Of a stretch of DNA of 64,000 nucleotides, positions 27,146 through 39,132 are shown in pieces. Where the stretch lies: assembly GCF_018691265.1 (NCBI RefSeq), contig NW_024881296.1:12679427-12743426 (forward strand). Direction: 5' to 3'. The stretch's first letter is position 1; every line of letters begins with the position of its first letter. The translations under genes and the position numbers were made by a program. Under the pieces are notes generated by a model. That model was given only the letters and a program-made list of their open reading frames with translations, was not told where the DNA came from and did not search any database. The DNA comes from Tyto alba. Its lineage: Eukaryota; Chordata; Aves; Strigiformes; Tytonidae.

Positions 27146-28036
27146 GTAAGACAATGTATAGCTCCCTTCTTGTAATGGTGGAGGAGGGAAGAAGAAGGAC
27201 CCTGAAGGATCCTTAAGAGAGTAGAGCATCATGTAACAAAATCAGTAATCAAATCCAGAGTGCGTGGGCTGTATGTTCCCTGTCCTAGACAAGTGGCTTG
27301 GATCACAGAGCAGAGACTAAGTGGGGATTAACGCTTCAGCTTCAGGTAGAGAGGAGAGAGTTCAGACGTATATGCTACAGCAGGTTTGTAAACTGGCCTC
27401 ATTTAGTGATAGAGCTGTCAGAGAGCATTTATTTTCAGTTATGCTCTTAGTGCTAATGAAATAATAAGGAATGTAACTGCTGTAGAGTTAAAGGAAATTG
27501 GGATTAATGAAGAATTAAATTCTTTACGCTTCCCAGAGAGTGCAGGAACAAAATAAATGCAAAGCAGTGTGTCCATTGCCAGCATTGACGTCCCTTTTAT
27601 TCTCACTGCTTCTAAATATGGGTAATAGATTTTCCAAGGAGTGAAGGTGGGCTGTATCCACTTCCACATTTTAGAGGCCTGGTTCCTTCTGTACAGGTTA
27701 TGGTGTGAATTGGGCACAAGTGAATTTTATGCATTTCATTTAAATTTACAGTCTGTGAATTGACACAATCTTTTTTGTCAATGGATTAAAGAGAGATGAG
27801 TGAAGGGATTCAGTCCACACACCATCACAGCAGTGTGTCTCCAGAGACCTCTGAGTGCCCGTTATACAGTTCCACACACTGGTGGTAGTAAGACCAAATG
27901 GGGATTGTCTTTATTTTCTGTGCCTTATTTGTGTAATCAATTTTCTTGTTCCTATTCACATACACACACACACAGAAAATCCACAAAGCTTGTGCCAAAT
28001 ATCTGATTTCTTTGGCCAGGCTCAATTAAGAGAGGG

Positions 28037-28127
28037 ACCCTAATCCATTTGTTCTGTACTTTTTTTTTTGGAAGTCTCATGGGCACCCTAATCCATTTGT
28101 TCTGTACTTTTTTTTGGAAGTCTCATG
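28037..28127 (+). repeat. 48-bp tandem duplication
   Basis: Copy 1 starts at 28037 (ACCCTAATCCATTTGTTC) and copy 2 at 28085. They are identical through GGAAGTCTCATG apart from the length of an internal T run (10 versus 8), pointing to a recent duplication in the intron just upstream of the giant exon. Confidence 0.93.
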
Positions 28128-28318
28128 ATTTTGAGTGGGACATGGAGTTGGGGCATTGGGTTCTCCGTTGAACACTGCTGTGTCTTTGCTGTAGGACTGT
28201 GTATAAGGAGCTTTAGAGCTCTGTGCCTTAGTTTAGAGATTTTCCAGTTTTGGTGGGACCGTGACCTTTCTGTGTATGCGCTTTGTGCAAGGAGATGTTT
28301 GCCATGCTGAAATGTCAT

Positions 28319-28319
<1 letters not shown>

Positions 28320-28351
<32 letters not shown>
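28320..28351 (+). repeat. (CT)16 microsatellite, also the polypyrimidine tract of the giant exon
   Basis: Thirty-two bases of perfect CT repeat end 12 bases before the exon boundary at 28364 (TTTATACCGCAG lies between). The tract doubles as the pyrimidine tract of the splice acceptor. Confidence 0.95.
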
Positions 28352-28355
<4 letters not shown>

Positions 28356-28363
28356 TACCGCAG

Positions 28364-31300
28364 TACACATCGAGTTCTTCTGGAGGAGAGAGCTCTTGTG
28401 AGGAGGGCAGGATGCGGAGGCCAACCCAGCTGAGGCCTTTCCATTCTAGAAACACTGTTGACCCAGACTTCCCTATTTTGCATTTATCAAGTGATCCTGA
28501 TTATTCATCCAGCAGTGAGCAGTCGTGTGACACGGTGATTTACGTTGGCCCCAATGGAACTGCCCTTTCTGATAAGGAACTGACTGATAATGAGGGTCCC
28601 CCTGACTTTGTTCCCATAGTTCCTGCTCTGCAAAAGACCAAAAATGAGGGCAGGTTGGAGGAAGTTAGTGAATCAGGGCCCAGCACATCTGAAAGAGACT
28701 GCTTGAAGTGCAACACTTTTGCAGAGCTCCAGGAGAGGCTGGATTGCATAGATGGCAGTGAAGAGATCGACAAATTTCCCTTTGAAGAGATGCCTGCTCA
28801 GTTTAGCTCAGACCAGATGTCTAAGTGCTCTGTCTCAAGCCAGCTGGCAGAGCTTAGCTACTTACCAGAGTCAGATAAGGAAGATATGATGCCAGAATGT
28901 CAGCATCCTGATAGAGAAGCCAAGGAAAATATAAATGCAATGCCCAGCAAAACTAAGAGAAATCACTCCCCTGTTCCTTCTGGAGCTCTTACTAATGTTT
29001 CAACTCCTTCTTCTCCGAGGAGTGTAACAGGCAGCTCTAGTAGAGAGCTTAGCTCTTGTCAGTTAGCACACAGCACCAGCTTGCAGAGCAGCAGAGAAGG
29101 TCTCAACACCTGTGGATTTGTGGAAGGCAAACCTCGGCCAATGGGTTCGCCCCGGCTTGGCATTGCAAGCCTCTCAAAGACATCTGAGTACAAGCCACCA
29201 ACTTCTCCTTCCCAGAGGTGCAAGGTCTATACACAGAAAGGAGTCCTGCCCAGCTCCGCTCCCCCAGCAGCTCCCCTGAATAAGGATACTGGGATGACAT
29301 CCAGTGAATCATTACTGCAGCCAGAAATCCGGACCCCACCTGTAGGCATGAGCCCTCAGATCATGAAGAAGTCAACATCCTCCAGGAACGGGGATTTTGA
29401 AGAATCCATTCTTGATGAAGATCGGCAACAAAGCATTTCTCCAGAATCCAAGAAGGAGATTCTGAGCACCACCATGGTGACTGTGCAGCAGCCATTAGAG
29501 CTGAATGGAGAGGATGAGCTGGTGTTCACCCTTGTAGAAGAGCTAACCATTAGTGGGGTCCTTGACAATGGGCGCCCAACCAGTATAATCAGTTTTAACA
29601 GTGACTGTTCTGTGCAGGCTTTGGCCTCTGGATCTAGGCCAGTCAGTATTATCAGCAGCATATCTGAAGATCTTGAATGTTACTCCAGTGCAGCTCCTGT
29701 GTCTGAAGTCAGCATCACTCAGTTCCTTCCACTTCCAAAGTTAGGCCTGGATGACAAATCCCAGGATGATGGCAGCAGGCGCTCATCCATCAGCTCTTGG
29801 TTGAGTGAAATGAGCACAGGGAGTGATGGTGAACAGTCGTGCCACAGCTTCATAGCCCAGGCATGCTATGGGCATGGAGAAGCAATGGCAGAACCCCCTG
29901 TCTCCGAGTTTGCAAGCACCATACAGAGTGCCAGCATGATCTGTGTAAGTGACAAACAGAAGCCGGTGACTGACAACATGCTTATACTGTCAGAAATGGG
30001 GGAGGAAGCTTTCAGCAAAGTGCCACCCATCAAAGGCTGTAAAATATCAGCTCTAGGGAAAACTACTGTCACGATCAAAAACACTGCAAGCCTCAGCAGC
30101 TGTGAAGGCTACATCCCGATGAAGACAAACATTACAGTGTATCCATGTATCGCTGTTAATCCCTTCAAAGCACAAGACGCTGATGATGTTGTACCAGCAG
30201 TAACCGCAGACCCAAAGGTCGCTCATCCCCATGATGAGAAGGAATCCAGTGCGAAGAAGGATATCAGATTTGAAGACCCTTGGCTGAAGAGAGAGGAAGA
30301 TGTAAAAAAGGACAGCTCTGGGAGCAGTGATGGGCCAAGGCCTGACGTAGCCGCAGTTCCAGCCATGCCTGAGAACAGCACAAAGCAGTCCTCAGCGGAC
30401 AGGTTTAGCAGCAGCAGCGGGGATGCCTCTATCTCCCCAGGATCTGACAGTCTAAAGAGGATTGTGGATGGCTGTGAGGTGGCAGCGTCCAGCTGTGCAA
30501 CCCACAGCCCTGTTCATTCCAGTGATGGCTTGAAGAACGGCAGCCTCCCTCGGTGTGTCCCAAAGGCAAGCAAGCCGGAGGAGCCTGACAGTAACCTCCA
30601 TCCTACTGCCTCTGACAGCACTGGAGTTGGCTCTCCTGCCCTCCCCCAGTTTTCTAAGGCTAGCCTTGAGAAGAAAATGGCCTCTCCTAAACACTGCGTC
30701 CTCACTCGTCCCAAAGGGACCCCTCCTCTGCCACCGGTGAGAAAGTCAAGCTTGGATCAGAAGAACAGAGCCAGCCCCCAGCACAGTGCAGCCAGCAGCA
30801 CCACGAGCAGTCCCTCTAGCCAGCCCGGGTCCTTCCTGGCCAGCTTCCCCGAGGAGCTGAACGCCAAACAGAAGGGCCCTGGCATCGACAGCAGCAGCAA
30901 CAACAGCAGCAGTAAGCTCTTCAGTGCCAAACTAGAGCAGCTCGCCAGCAGAACCAACTCCCTTGGGAGGTCCACAGGAAGCCACTATGAGTGCTTGTCG
31001 CTGGAAAGAGCAGAAAGCCTCTCCTCTGTGAGCTCCAAAATGAGCCCTGGAAAAGACACCACCATGCCTCGGGCTGGAAGGAGCCTCAGCCGCGGTGTCA
31101 TGTCCTCACCCACGAACTCGGGCCTCTCCCAGTCAGCAGGTACCTCCCCGAAAGCCAGCCAGTCGAAGATCTCTGCGGTCAGCAAGCTCCTGCTAGCAAG
31201 TCCCAAGGCCCGCAGCCTGTCTGCCTCTGCCACCAAAACACTCAGCTTCTCGACCAAGTCCCTGCCTCAGTCCGTAGGGCAGAGCTCCAGTTTGCCTCCG

Positions 31301-31796
31301 AGCGGGAAGAACATGTCCTGGTCAACGCAGTCACTCAGCAGAAACCGGGGCTCCAGCCTGGCTTCCAAATTGCCCCTTCGGGCCGTCAACGGGCGGATTT
31401 CGGAGCTGCTCCAGGGGAGTGCCAGCGCCAGAGGCTTCCAGCTGCGGGGAAGCTCAGAGGCAGACGAGCGTGGGGGCCTTCCTGGAGATGAGAAGCCAGC
31501 TGTTCACATGCTGCCTTCACCTTACAGTAAGATCACCCCTCCTCGGAAACCTCACCGCTGCAGCAGTGGTCACGGGAGTGACAACAGCAGTGTCCTGAGT
31601 GGGGAGCTGCCCCCCGCCATGGGAAAAACAGCCCTCTTCTATCACAGCGGGGGGAGCAGTGGCTACGAGAGCATGATGAGGGACAGCGAAGCGACGGGGA
31701 GCGCCTCCTCAGCCCAAGATTCCATGAGCGAGAACAGCAGCTCTGCGAGCGGCAGGTGCCGAAGTCTCAAAAATCCAAAGAAAAGATCAAATGCAG
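28364..31796 (+). CDS. KIF26B: KIF26B giant exon: serine-rich low-complexity stalk
   Basis: This 3433-bp exon encodes 1144 residues plus one base. The acceptor is (CT)16-TTTATACCGCAG, the donor GTAAGC at 31797. The open frame continues upstream of the acceptor to 28283, but homology starts at Tyr-Thr-Ser-Ser-Ser-Ser (28364). The product is rich in Ser, Pro and charged residues, with no transmembrane segment or catalytic domain visible. Blocks I recognise from KIF26B: the start to about 28650; [16 protein letters not shown] (about 29130); an acidic/hydrophobic block ending [10 protein letters not shown] (about 29450-29570); two RPxSIIS motifs (29573, 29636); [13 protein letters not shown] (about 30106); [13 protein letters not shown] (30719); [12 protein letters not shown] (about 31517); and [18 protein letters not shown] (about 31600-31655), which KIF26A shares. 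It is probably a disordered, heavily phosphorylated scaffold region; that is inference from composition and the known CDK/NEDD4 control of KIF26B. Confidence 0.97.
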
Positions 31797-34700
31797 GTAA
31801 GCTTGTGGTGCTGTGAAAGAGGGATGCAGACCAAGGCAGATAACTAGTACGTGGTGGGGAGGCTAGCCCTAAAGGTTAGCTAATTCAGTACCAGCTGTAT
31901 CTCTTAGCAGAGAAATGAGGCCAGGGCAGGTGTCCTATGCTCTGAGTTTCTTCCTTTGGAACATGAACAAAACCTGTGTGGTTGCATTGCCTTTGCAGTG
32001 GAGCCTCCCCCTCACCCTTTTCACTTAGGTTTACTTCACATGAACAGAAGAACATTTATCCCTAAAACTGGTCAGTATTGCCAGTGGCAGCGCGTTCAAG
32101 TATTTATTTATACAAATATTCTTCTGATTTGATTCCAGAAAGATGCCTTTGTGAAGTGGTGGAATGTAGCTGTTATTCTAAGCACTTTGGGCACAGACTC
32201 CCCTCTTGGTATGCACATGTTTCACCAGCACAAGACCAGAGTCTTGATGAATAGCAGTATCTGTTGTGAGCCCACTTTTGCTCCTTGTGTGCTCTGGATG
32301 CCCAAAGGTGCAAGATGCCACACAGCTGAAACCACCACTGAGTTCTTTCTTCCCACCTAGAGGATGGAACAAAGTTGTGCCTGTGCCCCTTGAAGGATGT
32401 TACCCTGTCTCTGAGACGTTTTGTTTTTGAGTTATGAGTCCTTCTTTTCACAGTAATTTATTGATAACAAATAATTAAATGTATTAGTAATAATATATGG
32501 GAACTACTGCAATGAAGCACTTGCAAATCTGAAACCTTTTCAGCAATTATAGAAGACTTCATCTTTGTTCAAATCTAATCCCCAGTAGCTTTCACACTAC
32601 AGCAGGACTTTTTAATTAGAAGGCAAGAGCCTCTGGGATCATACCAAGAGTCTGTGCAGTTGCAACTGATACATCTTCCCACCAGAACGAGTTTCAGAAA
32701 ATTGCAGGACAGGAGTGAGGTGCATCCATCAGCTGGTCACCTCACCTTCTTCCTGGATGCTGTCTTCCCGACTTGAAGTGCGAGTCCTGCCTAACTTACT
32801 TTTGAAAAAAATGCACATTGGCATTGGAAATGGTGTGCACAGGTATGTGAAATATCAGTGGCTACTTATCCTACAGTAGCGCTGGCTGTCCAAAATACGT
32901 TATTTTCATAGAGTTTGTAATTCACCAGCCATTCCACGTGCTGGGATACTGACCTCTGGGATTCATTTGCAGTGAACAAACTGAGTAATTCATAACTCTC
33001 CTTTTCCTTATGCTCTTGACTGTGGTAGCAGGAGGACCATGTGCAGCACAGATGTGAATACAGTAGATACCACTATTAAAACCATATCCATAAGTGCATG
33101 ACTGATTGTACCTTTTCAGAGGATGCATCTGAAAGTGATCCCTCTACATGGTGCAAGCATAGACGAAGTGATGAAATAATCTTTCTGAAATTAACTTTGC
33201 ATCCTATGAGAAAACCTCTTTCCTATCCCTTCAGTTTACATGGTAATAAATTGATTTTCCTCTTTCTGAGGAGCTGTTCTTCTAATAGCTCCTTTCAAAC
33301 ATCAACTTTTTAAGAGTAACTAGTAAGAAAAGGAATCATGATTTGTATGTTGTGGAAAAGGAAAACAAAGCTGTCCACAGAGATGTCATTTTTGGGTGTA
33401 TGCTGACAACTAGATTGCATCTTATGGAGAAGCTGCCCATATAATGTGGACTTTTTCCACAGGACATTCAGATGCAAAAATTTATCAAGTTCTGTGAAAA
33501 CAGGCAGCTGTGCAGATGAGGGAACAGAGAGAAAATGACAATGTAGATTTATCCTTATTGGACACTAAAGAGGACCCCTCTTTCCCTAGGGGGAATACTT
33601 TAAAATAATACTCTGAGAAAATCTTCAGGCAGAGCTTGCATATTCTCTAGACTCCAGAGTTCATCCCAAACCTAAATCAGTAGAACATCAGGATTTGTTT
33701 ACTCTGATGCTCATAAAACTAGTTGTTTCATTTCACTTCTTTCTGCTTTGCTAGCACATTGGAGGCTGGACAAGGCAGGAGAAAAGCATTGTCTTTGTAA
33801 TTACAGAAGAGCTCTGCATCTGTGGGCTGTACTATATATCAGGGTTGTATTTTGGCTCACAACTCTGGCTTTCAATAGCCCCTATGAGGGACTAAATGTT
33901 GTGTCAGTGGCCATGAAAAAGGAGTTATGGCAGGAGAATTGTTTGAGACTCATGTTTCAGGTTGCTTTTGTAGCAGTCTGGAAGACACCACTTCTCCCTC
34001 CTGGAGAGAAGAGGCTTTTCCATGGTCTAGCCAGCCTTGAGCCTACCTGGCAGAGCAGTGACGCTGGTTAGTCATGCCCTGCAGGTATGCAAAGGCAGTG
34101 AGCGAGGGGGCTGGCAGGAACCTTTCCTTAGTGGGGAACATGGGAAGTCTAAGCTTTGCTGCTTTTTTTTACTGCTGTGTAACATCTGACCTGTCTTTTT
34201 CACCGAATACAGCTTTATTTTTGACTGGCCAACAGCATAATCTCTTTATTCTAATTTACTGTATGGGCTAGTTCCTGAACCTCTGGATTCTCTGGACCTG
34301 AACCTCTGGGGTGGAGGGTTTTCAGTGGAGGGCCCATGTCCTTGGAAGTTGCCTGCCCTGGTGGGCTTGGCATAGCCTGGCACGTTGACCTGCCTCAAAG
34401 GAATTTACAAAGTTTCTCTCTTAATTCAGCCTATCACCTCATGTGGAGAGATTCTGAGCATATAATCTCTGATACCTTACTTTCGAGAGTGATTCCCTAT
34501 ATCAGCAAATAATTCCTGTATTGTTTTGAATGACTTGTGTTTGTGTATAAGTACAACTAGGGGTTTTATGCAAATTACAAAAAAATAAATCTTTACTACT
34601 TTCTGTATCTCTAGCAGCAAAACACTGCCCAGAAACTAATAAAGCTTCACTTTCTTATAACCCAGCTCCTGTTTGCATTTGGTCCTGCAGCAGAGAAATC

Positions 34701-35789
34701 TTAATTCTGTTTTGATGTGTTTGATAATAGTATAATTTTTCACATGTCAGCAAATTTATGATGGCATAAAACCAGGATTATGACTTCAATGCAGGAGAAA
34801 TGGAAGGAGGAGCTGAAATATAAGGGAGAATAGAGCTGTTCACAAATATATTTTTATTGCATAATAAACAAAAAAAAAAGTAAAGGTTTTCAATCTTTCA
34901 TCCTCTGTAATGTCTCCTTTCTATAGGTCTGTTCTAGTGTGAATGTTCTCTCTTAAGGAACACTTTTTAATGAAAAAGATGGCAGACAAAGGTTCTGAGC
35001 TCTTAAAAGATGGATATTATTTTAATACACAGTGTCAAGAGCATTGGACCTTTCCTGATTTGCGGTACAGATCCACTGTGCTGTAATGGATATGGCACTA
35101 TATAGATATGCTCATTTCAGGTCAGGCAACCTTGTCCACTTTATTTATGATTATTATTAACAGAAATGCTAGCTGCCAGACACAATCAACATGAATCAGC
35201 CCAAGGCCCCTGTAAGAGGAGCTATAAAGAGTCTTTAAGAGAATCACCAGCAGCCCTGTCAGATCTCACAATTACTTTTGAAGTTCTGACACATTGGAGA
35301 GACATAATTTTTTTCTTGAGATTAAGATCTTGTCTTTCAGTGCTCTTAAGTGCATTATTTGTATGTGTAGGTGCTTCTGCCCTGGTTGTCATACATGAAG
35401 TATCAGACCTACATTGACAACTTCTGAAAGCTAAAGCTAGTTTATATCCTTTAGTGTTACTCTTAGGTTAAATTTTGGGCTCTTCCTGAGTACCTGTAGA
35501 GTTCACAGACAGCCTAGTATTGTGTGTACAAAATAAAAATAAAATTAAAAAAAATATATACTTGCCTCTTGCATTCTGCTACGTATTGAAAAATCATGTG
35601 TTTACATCATGAGGCACATAAGCCTTTCCCCTGAAGCTAACCAATCCATTTAATAAACATTACCATCTTTCTATCACTTAACATTGGTCCTATAACATCA
35701 TGTCAGCATATATTGCCCCAAAGTGACTGCTTATGGCAGAAACAGAGCTATTTAGCCCTGATCTATGGCTGTACATTTCAAAGCTTTGT

Positions 35790-35912
35790 ACAGCTGCTCT
35801 TTAATCTACCCTGTGGTGTAAGTGTTATTCCAGACTCCATTTTACAGATGGAGAAATGAAGGCAGAGAACTTTACTGACTTGCCCAATGAGAGCCAGATC
35901 CAGGGTTAAATT
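35790..35912 (-). mobile_element. MIR-like ancient SINE relic
   Basis: CATTTTACAGATGGAGAAAT, then GAAGGCAGAGAACTTTACTG and ACTTGCCCAATGAGAGCC, are a clear match to the antisense MIR core (ATTTTACAGATGAGGAAACT ... AGAGAGGTTAAGTAACTTGC). The preceding CTTTAATCTACCCTGTGGTG may extend the match into the MIR 3' region. This is the best preserved of the four relics. Confidence 0.65.
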
Positions 35913-36477
35913 ACAAGCACTCTTGACTCCTAACCCCAACCCCAACTGACTTGCTGCGCACCCTCCCCTGCCCTTGCTGAGCAGTGGAAAGGAGGATTTG
36001 ATTTGTTATTTTCTTTCTGTGGCAGGCCCTTCCTCCTTCTCCCCCTGCAAGCATCTGTGCAACTGCGTTTTCTTGGATTTCTTCACCCCATCAGCGTTTC
36101 CCCTGTAAGAAACAGTTGGCATCTCAGCCAAATTTCTGGCTCAGGCTCTAGTCTTCTCTCTTGGGTGGGCAGCACTGTCTTGAGCAGAGTACTGAAGTGT
36201 TAGGGCATAGTTTGTGCAGTCACCACTAGCACCAATTATATATTACTTTTTAAAACCTCAGAAATTTCAAGTGCAATGACCCAGTGCTGCTCCATGGAAA
36301 GGCAATGATAAGGAGGTGCTTTTATATTACATACTCCTGTATGTGATCAGGAAATGCATTCTGGCTGAACTCCATTTTACCAAAGCCGTATTTGTATCCC
36401 AAGAACACAACGGGTACGAGAGGGAGGCAGGTGGGGTGGCAGATTAGAACTTGCAAGATCTATGCTGTATTCTCTGA

Positions 36478-36575
36478 TGCGCTGCTGGTTCGCTGTATCG
36501 CCTTGGGCAATTTGTGTAATTTCTGTGTTCTCTGGTCACCAGCTCATAAAACTGGATAATGGTGTTGTGAAAAAA
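36478..36575 (+). mobile_element. MIR-like ancient SINE relic
   Basis: CGCTGTATCGCCTTGGGCAA, then TTTGTGTAATTTCTGTGTTC and CTCATAAAACTGGATAATGG, fit the sense MIR core (GCTGTGTGACCTTGGGCAAG ... CTGTAAAATGGGGATAAT). It is oriented opposite to the relic 0.6 kb upstream. Confidence 0.55.
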
Positions 36576-37199
36576 AGCAACAGTAGGATCCTTAGATCGG
36601 GAGTGTTACCTAACTGCTTTGTGGTCTTCTGCTTTAGTTTTTAGCACTTTTTCCCTACTTTAGTTGGGATGTATGTGGGCATTACTTTCAAATAATTCTC
36701 AATGTAAAACATGACTGGATGATTTCAGAGATGCAGCTTTGGTGTTATCTCCAGGTCCTGCCCACTGTGAGCTAACAGCAAAGCAAGAGCCCAGGCTCCA
36801 ATGAGGTTTACACAGAAAAGCCGGGTCCTGTTTGCATTCTCATGTAATGTGCACAAAGGCCGTGTTTCTGCCTTTTATCGCCCTTTCCTACAGATGTTAT
36901 TTACCAGTTCCCGATCCTTACAATGTTTCAGACCTGCCTGTAAGGCCACCTTCCCTGGGGACAGCACAACAGGAGGGGATCTGAGGCAATTCAGCATAGG
37001 TGAGGCTTTTCGTGTAGACCACATGGATCTTCCTGAGGCTGTCTCCTTTCCCGTTCCCTTTGGGAATAAGGTTGGGTGCCTAAGAGAGTCCCCATCCCCT
37101 GTGACATTGAGCTAGAGCGAAGGGCTGCAGTCTATCACTGCTTGCAGCTCTCTGCCGAGATGGGACAGACTGCTGCTAAGGTGTGTGTCTCCTTTGGTT

Positions 37200-37330
37200 T
37201 CTCTAGCTGACGTTTTTTGGAGCTGAGTCTGAGCCTGGAGCTTCACCGGTCTGGGACCGGTGCCCGCGGGGTGAAACGCTCAGGGCAGCGCTCTGTGGCC
37301 CACGCAGGCTTGGGGGGAGCAGCAAGTGTG
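37200..37330. promoter_or_regulatory. Short CpG-containing block with hairpin
   Basis: About nine CpGs in 130 bases, with an exact inverted repeat CACCGGTC-TGG-GACCGGTG at 37244-37262. It is intronic and may simply be a GC-rich remnant. Confidence 0.2.
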
Positions 37331-39118
37331 CAGCAGCGTAAGGCACCAGTGGGGACTGCTGCCTCTTGGCTGGAATGCACAGACCCACTCAAGGGGCAAA
37401 GAGCCAGGACTTAGGCATGAGAGGAAGATGTGGGAAGGAAGGAGGCAGGTGAAGAGGTGAGGCTTAGGGGAGAAGGTCCTTACCTGTAAAGTGCTTTCAA
37501 GTTGGGTCAGTTTGGGCCATTTCAGCCTTCCTGAACGTTGAGTAACAGTGGGCATCTGAAAACAGAAATCTAAGGGATGCTATTGAAAGTAAAGTCAAGT
37601 AGAAACAAGACTGGGGGAAAACTTTAAGGTTTCCAAATGCTGACTTCCTGATGTTTCAACCTGTGCTCTGAGTCAGAGTTGTGAATCTCAACATTTGCAG
37701 GATCCTGCTCTTGTCAGTCCAGGATAGGATTGGCGTGTGGGTGTGTGTTTGTGCACATGCTTTAATCTTCTTTGCATGGGGAACCTGTCAGTCTGTAGAT
37801 AATTATTTCTGCTGCATCATTTCATGGCTTTTGCAGTAAAGTTTCATGACTCCTTGCAGCTCTTTCTCAATACTAAGTTTCACCACCAAAGCAGAGCAAA
37901 TTGCCACAAGATTTTAAATAAATTAATAAAAAGACAGATTGTTAAGACATGACAATAATTATTTACAATTAGAGTCCCTTTTTCTCTCTTACTTGTGTGT
38001 TCTGGGTTTCACTGGTGGGATAGTTTTAAAGATGGAGATCTAGAGGTTCCTGGAAAGCCCTGAAAACTCTACATTGAACATATTCACTCTCTGGAAGCAC
38101 TTAGCCCTGCCTGTGAAAGCAGCAGAAAAAGCCAGAGGCTGAATCCGCAGGCTGTAAATTATGAAAGTCCATCTCCAACCAATATTGCAAAGCATCACGT
38201 TTTGAAACGTGGCCAAAATGATAATGATGAAACAAAACAGCAACAAAAAAGAGTCTGAGCTTTTCTTGTTGAATCCAAGTGAAAAGGAATTTGGCTCATG
38301 TTTAGATTGCCTAAGGCACAGTGTGGGGAGCTGAAAACTGCCCTTTGTATCACAAAGCCATAGAGCGTCTCCAGTATTTCTACTTTAACTTGCTTACAAG
38401 TGATGGTAGCTAATTGATATCCTGAATTATACCTTTGCCATGACAAAGGATGCTTAGAATTATACAGGGAAAAGCTGTTTGCATGCAGGTGACCGCTTTG
38501 TGCATGTGACTGCTGGCTGGACAGCCCTGGGGGGGAGCAGAGGGAGGGGAAGTTTAGGCTTCGGCTCCAATTTTTTTTGTTCATTAAAACAACAGCATTG
38601 ATTTTCCCAGGTCAGAGCCAGGCCATTTCATGCAGCAAATCTGTGTTGAAAGGGATCAGAGTAATCATTTTTTACACGCTTGACTACTGCATGCCAGCAC
38701 TGAGCTTTCAGCCACATGAACATAGGAATGATTTAATAGAGGAAATGGCAGCAGGCTATTGTGCATGGTGAAGGCTCCATGTAACATGCATGACTGAGTC
38801 GCACACCATTAGGCTGGGTGTAAATAAAACCTGCTCCTGACACTGCCATGGAATTAGCTCATTGGAATGCCTCCACCACTGTGCTGTTGGGAGCTAATGC
38901 TCTGGCTGCAGAGCCCCTTCCCCCTTCAGCCTCTGCCTTTGCTGCCCAAGCGACTGGGGTGGCTATTTAGTGCAGTACTGTAGAAACAATAACCAGCTCC
39001 TCAAAGAATGCCACAATGCAGACAAATACTTGTTATACCCAAATCTAGCCGAAGTGAGATAGATATTTAGAAGAAACTGGTCATTTTTTTGCTAGGGATT
39101 GTGGGTGCTGACGATTCA

Positions 39119-39132
39119 CCCCCCCCCCCCCC
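39119..39132 (+). repeat. C14 homopolymer
   Basis: Fourteen C residues between GATTCA and ATGATGGG in the 13.5-kb intron. Confidence 0.9.

Larger units (their letters stand above)
27146..28363 (+). other. KIF26B: KIF26B intron, 1218 bp
   Basis: GTAAGA donor and CAG acceptor, phase 0. It contains a short CA repeat near 27961-27975, a 48-bp tandem duplication at 28037-28127 and the (CT)16 tract at 28320-28351 that forms the pyrimidine tract of the acceptor. No coding sequence is seen. Confidence 0.93.

Noticed and set aside
28283..28363. Upstream extension of the giant open frame, including a Leu-Ser repeat from the CT microsatellite
   Set aside because: Homology begins exactly after the CAG at 28363 and the previous exon joins in phase, so this part is intron. 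The frame is open only because a CT repeat cannot encode a stop.
28540..31257. Several - strand open frames antisense to the giant exon
   Set aside because: They are shadows of the strongly coding + strand, with no independent evidence.
31797..31816. Apparent C-terminus (Lys-Leu-Val-Val-Leu then stop) after the giant exon
   Set aside because: It is translation of the intron past a strong GTAAGC donor; the true protein continues at 45285.
38195..38584. A 129-codon - strand frame in the 13.5-kb intron
   Set aside because: No recognisable domain, and no exon-like boundaries in the antisense direction.
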